A DNA stretch of 11,010 nt from Thermoleophilia bacterium (GTDB taxonomy: Bacteria; Actinomycetota; Thermoleophilia; Gaiellales; Gaiellaceae), in assembly GCA_014534415.1 (NCBI GenBank), contig JACVRM010000065.1:1-11010 (forward strand). The letters run 5' to 3'. A program made the translations under genes and the position numbers. Below, one piece after another: positions 6,421 to 11,010 of this stretch. How positions within the stretch are numbered: the first letter of the stretch is position 1; every line of letters begins with the position of its first letter. The notes under the pieces were generated by a model. That model did not search any database and had not been told where the DNA came from. It worked only from the letters and a program-made list of their open reading frames with translations.

Positions 6421-6466
6421 TATGCTCGCCGCGGGCACGGCAGCCGCCCGGCCCCGCCGGGCGGGG
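6421..6466 (+). promoter_or_regulatory. -10-like TATGCT followed by a GC-rich leader hairpin
   Basis: TATGCT (6421-6426, TANNNT form) lies about 65 nt upstream of the next gene. The presumed leader contains CCGCCCGG (6444-6451) and CCGGGCGG (6457-6464), a perfect 8-bp stem with a 5-nt loop. An alternative stem, CCCCGCC (6452-6458) with GGCGGGG (6460-6466), uses overlapping bases, so the two cannot form together. The remainder of the 111-nt gap has nothing else recognisable. Promoter and leader roles are inferred. Confidence 0.35.
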
Positions 6467-6491
6467 ACACTGCGGAGAACGGGGAACGACG

Positions 6492-7142
6492 TTGAGCGTG
6501 ACAGCGAACGCCGGCAGGCGCCGACCGTGGGTCCTCATGACGGTGACGGCCCTGGCACTGATCGTGGCGCTGCTGGCCGCCGGCATCGTGGTCACCTACT
6601 TCGCCTACGACGAGCAGACGGATCGCGTCGAGGAGCTGGAACAGCGCGATCGCAAGATCGAGAGCGATCACGTCTCGATCGGCGCTGCGTTTGCCCAGCA
6701 GTCGAAGGAGCTGGAGGACGCGGTCAAGGCAGCGCGCGGTGCCTACTCCTCCGGGTTCAGCGCCGGCCGCAAGGCCGAGCGGATCCCGAGCGCGTTCTCG
6801 CCGCTCGCGCGGTACGTCGGCCGAGACTTCCTCGTGCCGATGCGCGTCGCGCGGCCGCTACGTGGGCGCAAGTTCGCGATTCAGCGCCAGCCTCACGCGT
6901 ACAGCATTCGCTGGAGCGGGCTCGCCTTCTTCGCAAGTAGCCGCGACACCCTCGCGACCTGGACACGGCAGGCGTGGCCCGGCACGCAGCAGACGGTTCG
7001 CGTCGCGGGGCGGCGCGTCATCCGGTACGTGGGGCCGAACGGCGTCGTGCACGTATGGCATCAGCGCGGGCGCACCTACGCTGCGGTCAGTTTCCGCGGC
7101 ACCGAGCGCTGGGCTCGCCTGTTCATCGCAACCCTGCGTTGA
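6492..7142 (+). CDS. Single-pass membrane protein with coiled coil, unknown function
   Basis: A 216-residue protein with a basic N-terminus (NAGRRRPW), one membrane helix (about 14-39) and a charged, coiled-coil-like stretch (about 40-75; DRVEELEQRDRKIESDH, then KELEDAVKAA). A presumably extracytoplasmic C-terminal domain rich in Trp, Arg and beta-forming residues follows (VVHVWHQRGRTYAAVSFRG). I do not recognise the C-terminal domain. The start is uncertain: TTG at 6492 or GTG at 6498, both downstream of GGGGAA (6481-6486), which gives 5 or 11 nt spacing; 6492 is reported. Its TGA stop overlaps the TTG start of the cytochrome c gene (TTGA), suggesting coupled translation and perhaps a shared role at the outer face of the membrane. 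That functional link is inference only. Confidence 0.65.
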   Translation: MSVTANAGRRRPWVLMTVTALALIVALLAAGIVVTYFAYDEQTDRVEELEQRDRKIESDHVSIGAAFAQQSKELEDAVKAARGAYSSGFSAGRKAERIPSAFSPLARYVGRDFLVPMRVARPLRGRKFAIQRQPHAYSIRWSGLAFFASSRDTLATWTRQAWPGTQQTVRVAGRRVIRYVGPNGVVHVWHQRGRTYAAVSFRGTERWARLFIATLR

Positions 7143-7570
7143 ACCGGCGGCGCCGTTCGCGCGAGCGGCCGGGCAGACTGAGCTACGCGGTCATGGTCGC
7201 CTTCGCGATCGTCGGTCTGATTGCGGCCATCACGATCTTCGCGCTCGGCGCGGGGGCGCTTCTGCTCCGGAGCGGCGACGAGGCCGACACGCCGCCTACG
7301 GTCACCGGCGGCGATGTCATAGTGGGCGCGCGCGTGTTCGCGACGGCCGGCTGCGGCGGCTGCCACACGCTCCAGGCCGCCGGTAGCACCGGCACGACCG
7401 GGCCGAACCTCGACGAGCACATTCGCAGTCACGATCACTCGCCGGCGGAGCTCTTCGAGCTGATCGAGAACGGGGGCGTGGGGATGCCCGCCTTTAGCGG
7501 TCGGCTATCCGATCGCGAGATCCGGAGCGTCCTGGCCTTCGTACTCGCGGCCGCGAGCGACGAGTCTTAG
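7139..7570 (+). CDS. Membrane-anchored monohaem cytochrome c
   Basis: A 143-residue electron-transfer protein of class I cytochrome c type. A positively charged N-terminus (NRRRRSRERPGR) precedes one membrane helix (about 17-43), which serves as an uncleaved anchor. The haem-binding motif is CGGCH (C72, C75, H76), preceded by VIVGARVFATAG and followed by the family phrase TTGPNLDEH. M116 in GVGMPAFSG is the likely sixth haem ligand, and the last helix (SDREIRSVLAFVLAAA) is typical. It should face the outside of the cytoplasmic membrane. The start is inferred as TTG at 7139, overlapping the upstream stop. The alternative ATG at 7193 would remove the basic positive-inside segment and is less likely. 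The electron donor and acceptor are not evident; no oxidase or reductase gene is in view. Confidence 0.85.
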   Translation: MNRRRRSRERPGRLSYAVMVAFAIVGLIAAITIFALGAGALLLRSGDEADTPPTVTGGDVIVGARVFATAGCGGCHTLQAAGSTGTTGPNLDEHIRSHDHSPAELFELIENGGVGMPAFSGRLSDREIRSVLAFVLAAASDES

Positions 7571-7649
7571 CCTCTTCGGACGTGGAACGCGCCGACGCGC
7601 TCGGCCATAGTGGGCGGCGCGGCCGGCTGGAGTCGGCGAAGATGCAGCC

Positions 7650-8420
7650 GTGACAGAGGTCGAGACGAGCCGGGACGGCAGCGTGATGACGATCACGCTC
7701 AACCGGCCGGACGTGCTCAACGCGTTCAACGCGGCGATGCACCGGGCGCTCGGCGCCGCGCTCAGGGAGGCACGCGGCGACGACGTTCGCGCAGTCGTGC
7801 TGACCGGCGCGGGACGCGGGTTCTGCGTCGGCCAGGATCTCACGGAGTTTCGCGAGGAGCCCGGCGACATCGGCGAGCGGCTGCGCGGCAACTACCACCC
7901 GAACGTCCTGGCGATCCGGGCGCTCGAGAAGCCCGTGATCGCCGCCGTCAACGGCCCGGCCGCGGGTGCCGGCGTGTCCTTCGCCTGCGCCTGCGACGTG
8001 CGGATCGCGGCCGACTCGGCGACGTTCGTGCCCGCCTTCATCAACATCGGCCTGGTTCCCGACTCCGGCGGCTCGTACTTCGTCTCCCGCCTGCTCGGCT
8101 ACGCGCGCGCGTTCGAGTGGATGACGTCCGGGCGCCGCCTGACCGCCGCCGAGGCGCACGCGTGGGGGCTCGTCTCCGAGGTCGTCGAGGCCGACCGCCT
8201 GACCGCGCGCGCCGCCGAGCTCGCTTCGTCGCTGGCAGGGATGCCCACGCGCGGGATCGGGATGACGAAGCGCCTCCTCGACCACGCGGCGAGCGCGACG
8301 CTCGACGAGCAGCTCGAGCTGGAGGCGCAGCTTCAGTCGGCCGCCACGAGGACCGAGGACTTCCGCGAGGGCGTCGCCGCGTTCCTCGACAAGCGCGAGC
8401 CGCGTTTCAGTGGACGGTAA
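7650..8420 (+). CDS. paaG: 2-(1,2-epoxy-1,2-dihydrophenyl)acetyl-CoA isomerase (PaaG)
   Basis: A 256-residue crotonase of PaaG type, expected to convert the ring-1,2-epoxide of phenylacetyl-CoA into oxepin-CoA and also to shift double bonds in later intermediates. Supporting features are GRGFCVGQDL (55-64), where GQDL is characteristic, NGPAAGAGVSFACACD, and SATFVPAFINIGLVPDSGG, in which D138 matches the key PaaG aspartate. Both classical hydratase glutamates are absent, as expected for PaaG. AEAHAWGLVSEVV and the ending EGVAAFLDKREPRFSGR also match. The start is GTG at 7650, with no strong ribosome site. A TAGCCT at 7568-7573, overlapping the cytochrome stop, is a weak promoter candidate. 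It converges on the lipoprotein gene with only 8 nt between stops, and lies on the strand opposite to paaB/C/D. Confidence 0.85.
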   Translation: MTEVETSRDGSVMTITLNRPDVLNAFNAAMHRALGAALREARGDDVRAVVLTGAGRGFCVGQDLTEFREEPGDIGERLRGNYHPNVLAIRALEKPVIAAVNGPAAGAGVSFACACDVRIAADSATFVPAFINIGLVPDSGGSYFVSRLLGYARAFEWMTSGRRLTAAEAHAWGLVSEVVEADRLTARAAELASSLAGMPTRGIGMTKRLLDHAASATLDEQLELEAQLQSAATRTEDFREGVAAFLDKREPRFSGR

Positions 8421-8428
8421 TCAAGGAC

Positions 8429-8887
8429 CTACGTCTGCGGCTCGCAGACCTGGAGATCGAGCTGCTGCGCGAGCTCGCGGATCGCGAGCGTCCGCTCCTG
8501 CGAGTCGGCGAGAAGCTCGCGCAGGCGCCGCTGGTCGCGCGCCTTCGTCGCCCCGGCGATTGCGTGCCACGTCTCCGCGGTACTCTCGTACTCGTCGAGC
8601 AGCCGGCGCGCCGGTTGCTCTCGCCCCTCCGGAAGCTGCAGCTCGCGCAGACGAGTGACCTGCTTCTCGAGCAGCGGGGCGTAGCGCCGCGCGTACGGCC
8701 CGAGATCGGCGAACGTCAACGGCTTCGGCAGGCCCTCGATGGCGATCTGCGTGTCGAGGCAGATCGCGTCGGCTTGGCGCGCATACTCTTCCTGGGAGAC
8801 GGTCTCGCTGCCGTCGTCGCCGAACCCGCAGCCGGCAGACGTCAGCCAGACGGCGAGTGCCGTGACGACGGGGCCGCCGCGCGTCAT
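8429..8887 (-). CDS. Putative lipoprotein with paired cysteines (copy 2)
   Basis: A 152-residue secreted protein, probably lipid-anchored: the N-terminus is hydrophobic (VVTALAVWLTSAGC) with C20 as the likely lipidated cysteine. The mature part is mostly helical and charged. It has EEYARQADAIC (C43) and a C-terminal LDLQVCEPQT (C148), which may form a disulfide. This layout is shared with the lipoprotein at 9245-9733, where the equivalent segment is QELAQQANAIC, also with the cysteine at residue 43. Small proteins of this kind are, as I recall, numerous in Thermoleophilia-like actinobacteria, with no known function. The ATG at 8887 overlaps the TGA of the XRE gene (ATGA), so it should be translated with that regulator. 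Binding of a ligand outside the cell is possible but unproven. Confidence 0.75.
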   Translation of the reverse strand: MTRGGPVVTALAVWLTSAGCGFGDDGSETVSQEEYARQADAICLDTQIAIEGLPKPLTFADLGPYARRYAPLLEKQVTRLRELQLPEGREQPARRLLDEYESTAETWHAIAGATKARDQRRLRELLADSQERTLAIRELAQQLDLQVCEPQT

Positions 8888-9171
8888 CGCGGCCGCAGCT
8901 CGACGACGAGCTCGCAGTCGAGCGCGTTGGCGATTCGCAGCAGGGTGTCGATGCGCGGCGGGCGGCCACCGGCCTCGAGCCGGGCGATCGCCGATTGCGT
9001 CGTGCCGCAGAGCTCGGCGAGCTGCTTCTGCGAGAGCCCGCGCGCGAGGCGCTGCTCCGCAACCTGGTCGGCGATCGCCGCGAAGAACCAGTCGCCGTCG
9101 TCGACGTGTGCGACGCGCTCACGCAGGCGCTCGACGGCGCCTCGCGGTCTGGCCGGTCGCCGCGCTCGCAT
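8884..9171 (-). CDS. XRE-family helix-turn-helix regulator, HigA-antitoxin-like
   Basis: A 95-residue DNA-binding protein. After a basic N-terminal extension (MRARRPARPRG) comes a single XRE/Cro-type domain from about residue 35 to 90. Its helix-turn-helix reads LSQKQLAELCGTTQSAIARL (46-65), followed by GGRPPRIDTLLRIANALDCE and a final strand LVVELRPR. The form resembles HigA-type antitoxins, but no HigB/RelE-like toxin lies on either side; both neighbours are lipoproteins. It may be a stand-alone, autoregulated repressor for the coupled lipoprotein gene. The ATG at 9171 is 7 nt from TACAAT, so the mRNA is probably leaderless. A CGCATGCG palindrome covers the start codon, with a further TCGCATG copy upstream of the -10, a plausible operator. 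Confidence 0.85.
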   Translation of the reverse strand: MRARRPARPRGAVERLRERVAHVDDGDWFFAAIADQVAEQRLARGLSQKQLAELCGTTQSAIARLEAGGRPPRIDTLLRIANALDCELVVELRPR

Positions 9172-9191
9172 GCGGAAGATTGTATCGCATG
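9167..9191 (-). promoter_or_regulatory. Leaderless promoter of the XRE gene with candidate operator
   Basis: On the minus strand TACAAT (9184 to 9179) is a near-consensus -10 element ending 7 nt before the ATG. The palindrome CGCATGCG (9167-9174) overlaps the start codon, and TCGCATG recurs at 9166-9172 and 9185-9191, 19 nt apart, bracketing the -10. This is the geometry expected for autorepression. A short stem GCGCC-GAC-GGCGC at 9218-9230 lies in the same 73-nt gap and may end the upstream transcript. No clear -35 was found. Confidence 0.5.
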
Positions 9192-9244
9192 GCTGCTATT
9201 GAACTCCGGCAACCCGCGCGCCGACGGCGCTCCCGCCGAGGCCG

Positions 9245-9733
9245 TCAGTCTTCGGCGCACTCGGTGAGGCCCAGCTGCGCGGCGAGCCGGTCGGACTCCC
9301 GCTGTTCGTCGTCCGCCCGAGCGACGATCTGCTGGACCCCGCGGCTGTCGCCGGCCTCGGCGGCGTCGTGGAGATCGTCGATGCGCTCGACGGTCTTGTC
9401 GCCCGTCGCGAGCCACTCGTCGTAGCGCTGCTCGAGATCGTCGGGCGGCTCGAGCGCACGCAGCTCGGCGATGCCGTCCGCCGCCACCGTCCGCGACTCG
9501 CCCGCGAAGTCGGCGATCGCGTCGAGGTTCCGCTTGCCCTCGAGGCCGGTGATCCGCCGCTCGTACTTCTTCTGGATCTCATCGATCCGCGTGCCGTAGT
9601 CGGCGCAGATCGCGTTCGCCTGCTGGGCGAGTTCCTGCTTCGTGAGACGGTCGCCCCCGCCGCCGTCACCACACGTGGCGAGCGCGAGGAGTGGCAGCGC
9701 GGTGCCGACCGCGAGGAGCGCGCGCGGCGGCAC
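9245..9733 (-). CDS. Putative lipoprotein with paired cysteines (copy 1), abutting paaD
   Basis: A 162-residue exported protein, paralogous to the lipoprotein at 8429-8887. The N-terminus is hydrophobic (ALLAVGTALPLLALATC) with C21 as a possible lipid-modified cysteine. The T at -1 is unusual for a lipobox, so a membrane-anchored or non-lipidated form is possible. A Gly-rich spacer is followed by LTKQELAQQANAICADYG (C43), a helical region rich in charged residues, and the ending QLGLTECAED (C159). C43 and C159 may form a disulfide. The start is GTG at 9733, the base directly after the paaD stop (9734-9736), giving a 0-nt gap. It is thus probably translated from the paa transcript, although its function, including any role in aromatic-acid uptake, is unknown. 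Confidence 0.75.
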   Translation of the reverse strand: MPPRALLAVGTALPLLALATCGDGGGGDRLTKQELAQQANAICADYGTRIDEIQKKYERRITGLEGKRNLDAIADFAGESRTVAADGIAELRALEPPDDLEQRYDEWLATGDKTVERIDDLHDAAEAGDSRGVQQIVARADDEQRESDRLAAQLGLTECAED

Positions 9734-10240
9734 CTAGATGGTCTTGAACTGCTCGTACGGCTGACGGCAACTCGCGCAGTAGCGCAGTGACCGGCACGGC
9801 GTCGGCCCGAAGATGTTCTCGAGCCGCGTCTCGGTGGAGCCGCAGTACGGGCAGCGGGACGCTCGCTGCAGTTGGACCAGCTGCGGGCCGCCGACCGCCC
9901 GCGGCGCCGGCGGCGCGAAGCCGGCCTGGCGCAGCTTCTCGCGACCCGCGGGCGTGATCAGGTCGGTCGACCACGAATCGTCGAGCACGACGTCGATCTG
10001 GGGCTCCGCGCCGAGCTCGGCGATCTTCTCGGCCATCCGGTCGCGCATCACGTCGAGTGCGGGGCAGCCCAAGAACGTGGGAGTGAACTCGACGCGCACA
10101 CGGCCATCCGTGACCGCGACGTCCCGGATGACGCCGAGGTCGACGAGCGACACGACCGGAATCTCCGGATCCGGGATCTCGGCCAGCACCCGCCAGACGT
10201 CCGCCTCTGTCGGATGTCGCGTTGCACGACCGCGGTTCAT
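9734..10240 (-). CDS. paaD: Phenylacetyl-CoA epoxidase accessory protein PaaD
   Basis: A 168-residue MIP18/DUF59-family protein with a C-terminal zinc ribbon, the standard PaaD architecture and length. The N-terminal domain carries IPDPEIPVVSLVDLGVI (22-38; DPEIP at 24-28) and TFLGCPALDVM with the conserved C59. The ribbon has CPYCGS (C130, C133) and CASC (C155, C158), with PTPCRSLRYC between, and ends QPYEQFKTI. PaaD is thought to help assemble or insert the metal centre of the PaaABCE epoxidase. The start ATG at 10240 is preceded on its strand by AGGGGGG, a usable ribosome site. It lies 40 nt downstream of paaC across an inverted repeat, and directly upstream of a lipoprotein gene. Confidence 0.93.
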   Translation of the reverse strand: MNRGRATRHPTEADVWRVLAEIPDPEIPVVSLVDLGVIRDVAVTDGRVRVEFTPTFLGCPALDVMRDRMAEKIAELGAEPQIDVVLDDSWSTDLITPAGREKLRQAGFAPPAPRAVGGPQLVQLQRASRCPYCGSTETRLENIFGPTPCRSLRYCASCRQPYEQFKTI

Positions 10241-10256
10241 GGCACCCCCCTAACCA

Positions 10257-10275
10257 TTCTCGGCGCAGCCGAGAA
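10257..10275. repeat. 8-bp inverted repeat in the paaC-paaD gap
   Basis: TTCTCGGC (10257-10264) and GCCGAGAA (10268-10275) are exact complements around a 3-nt loop. In the minus-strand transcript this is a stable hairpin between the paaC stop and the paaD ribosome site. The downstream bases (TGGTTAGGGGGG) are not U-rich, so termination is less likely than mRNA processing, stability control or modulation of paaD translation. The function is inferred. Confidence 0.5.
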
Positions 10276-10280
10276 CGGCC

Positions 10281-10955
10281 CTACCACGCCACACCAGCCG
10301 GCTGCGACCGGCGCACCATCGTCATCTCTTCCCAGAGCTCTGCGAGCGCGTCGCTGCGCTCGTCCCGCCCCACCGGGCGCAGGTCGGGCAGCTCCCAGCC
10401 GAGGCGCGCGCGCACTCGCTCGGCCCACGCACCGCGCAGCTCCGGCTCGAGTACGCCGAGCGCGTAGGGCCAAAGGTCGTCGACGCCCGCGCGCAGCCGC
10501 TGTCGTCCGTCGGTCGTCGCGAGCAGGCGATCGACCCACATCTCGGCGTGCATGAGGTGGTACGCCTCCTCGCGTTCGATCTTGGCTGCAAGGCCGGCCA
10601 CCTCGGGGACGTCGACCTCCTTGAGCGCCGCGATCCGGGCCGCGTCGGCCGTCTCGTAGAGGTAGTGGCGGGCGATCGTGCGGCCCCAGTCCGGCACGAG
10701 CCGCAGCTCGACGAGCGGCGCCGAGCGGTACTCGTCGGGACGGCGGTCGAGCGCGAGCTCGTCGGCCGTCAGCTCGCGCTCGCTCGCCACCAGCCCGTAG
10801 AGCGCGCGGGCGTGACCGATCTCGTTCTGTGCGACCGACGAGAATGCGACGTCCTCCTCGAGGAACGGTGCGATGCCCGTCCACTCGGAGTTCCGCCACC
10901 CGAGAATCAGCTCGTCGTCGGCGATCTCCAGCAGCCGCTCATGAAGTTCCGGCAC
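10281..10955 (-). CDS. paaC: Phenylacetyl-CoA epoxidase subunit PaaC, with retained di-iron motifs
   Basis: A 224-residue ferritin-like, all-helical protein of the PaaA/PaaC family (PF05138), part of the multicomponent oxygenase that epoxidises the ring of phenylacetyl-CoA. Position between the paaB end and paaD, the NSEWTG motif (22-27) and the ending LWEEMTMVRRSQPAGVAW point to PaaC, the structural partner of PaaA. Unusually, ligand-like residues are all present: E15 (DDELILG), E45 and H48 (NEIGH), E101 or D104 (LYETADA), E130 and H133 (REEAYH). In enterobacterial PaaC, as I recall, these are lost. It is somewhat shorter than the E. coli protein. The GTG start at 10955 is set by AAGGAGG 9 nt upstream and overlaps the upstream gene by 17 nt. 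Confidence 0.88.
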   Translation of the reverse strand: MPELHERLLEIADDELILGWRNSEWTGIAPFLEEDVAFSSVAQNEIGHARALYGLVASERELTADELALDRRPDEYRSAPLVELRLVPDWGRTIARHYLYETADAARIAALKEVDVPEVAGLAAKIEREEAYHLMHAEMWVDRLLATTDGRQRLRAGVDDLWPYALGVLEPELRGAWAERVRARLGWELPDLRPVGRDERSDALAELWEEMTMVRRSQPAGVAW

Positions 10956-11010
10956 GTTCCCGAGCCTCCTTGAGCTTCGCCTTCAGCGAGTAGCCGTCCA
11001 CGCGGTGGTA
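10939..11010 (-). CDS. paaB: C-terminal end of an upstream paa gene, probably paaB (partial)
   Basis: An open frame enters from the right edge and encodes 23 residues before TGA (10939-10941). It includes YHRVDGYSLKAKLKEAR and ends GTS. Its place directly before paaC in the paa run, and its overlap with the paaC start by 17 nt, make paaB the likely identity: a small subunit that bridges the epoxidase. The visible tail is too short to prove the family, and an atypical paaA end is the main alternative. The frame is supported by codon bias and by the ribosome site for paaC embedded in it. The rest of the gene lies outside the window. Confidence 0.5.
   Translation of the reverse strand, partial: YHRVDGYSLKAKLKEARERAGTS
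10965..10971 (-). promoter_or_regulatory. Strong ribosome binding site AAGGAGG for paaC
   Basis: AAGGAGG on the minus strand (CCTCCTT as given) sits 9 nt before the GTG of paaC and inside the end of the upstream coding region. It fixes the paaC start and explains the 17-nt gene overlap. Confidence 0.8.

Noticed and set aside
7193..7570. ATG at 7193 as start of the cytochrome c gene
   Set aside because: It would cut off the basic segment that orients the membrane anchor, whereas TTG at 7139 keeps it and overlaps the upstream stop.
7610..9202. Plus-strand open frame of 530 residues
   Set aside because: It runs over paaG in another frame and then antisense to the lipoprotein and XRE genes; its composition is Arg-rich and patternless.
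8884..9244. Toxin-antitoxin module around the XRE gene
   Set aside because: The regulator is HigA-like, but no toxin-like gene lies on either side; both neighbours are exported lipoproteins.
1..11010. CRISPR array, tRNA/rRNA gene, insertion sequence or prophage
   Set aside because: No regularly spaced repeats, cloverleaf-like sequence, transposase or phage gene was seen on reading both strands.

Overview
The window is GC-rich (roughly 70%) bacterial DNA with tightly packed genes, frequent GTG and TTG starts and many 3-4 nt start/stop overlaps. Gene content (phenylacetate-catabolism proteins, small lipoproteins with an 'ANAIC'-type motif, TANNNT -10 elements close to start codons) suggests a high-GC actinobacterium, perhaps class Thermoleophilia. 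The class is inferred from general resemblance, not from a marker gene. No RNA gene, insertion sequence, phage gene or CRISPR array was seen, and no gene-free gap exceeds about 110 bases.

Layout, left to right. (1) 1-1665: the 3' part of a YczE-like membrane protein that enters from the left edge, a two-helix membrane protein of unknown function, and a convergent YdcZ/DUF606-type transporter. (2) 1672-3568: a divergent promoter region with a 14-bp dyad, then three overlapping plus-strand genes: an EthD-like small protein, an atypical crotonase, and a canonical enoyl-CoA hydratase of PaaF type. (3) 3668-6380: a small possible zinc-binding protein followed by two tandem paralogous membrane-anchored GAF-GGDEF proteins, predicted diguanylate cyclases with GGDEF and inhibitory RxxD sites intact. 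(4) 6492-7570: a coiled-coil membrane protein coupled to a membrane-anchored monohaem cytochrome c. (5) 7650-8420: PaaG-type isomerase. (6) 8429-11010, minus strand: a paa run (end of a probable paaB, then paaC and paaD), a lipoprotein starting at the base after the paaD stop, an XRE regulator with its own likely leaderless promoter, and a second lipoprotein paralogous to the first.

How it fits together: PaaB, PaaC and PaaD belong to phenylacetyl-CoA ring epoxidation, PaaG isomerises the ring epoxide to the oxepin, and PaaF hydrates 2,3-dehydroadipyl-CoA late in the pathway. The window therefore holds parts of aerobic phenylacetate degradation split over at least three transcription units and both strands. 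PaaA, PaaE, PaaK, PaaZ, PaaH and PaaJ are not in view. The GGDEF pair, the cytochrome and the lipoproteins have no evident mechanistic link to that pathway.

Points most worth attention: a PaaC that keeps what looks like a complete di-iron ligand set; a crotonase lacking the second catalytic glutamate and resembling the C-C bond forming or cleaving branch (MenB/BamA-like), locked into an operon with an EthD-like protein and PaaF; the tandem GGDEF pair with oppositely charged linkers; and two paralogous cysteine-paired lipoproteins flanking an orphan HigA-like regulator at the end of the paa run.
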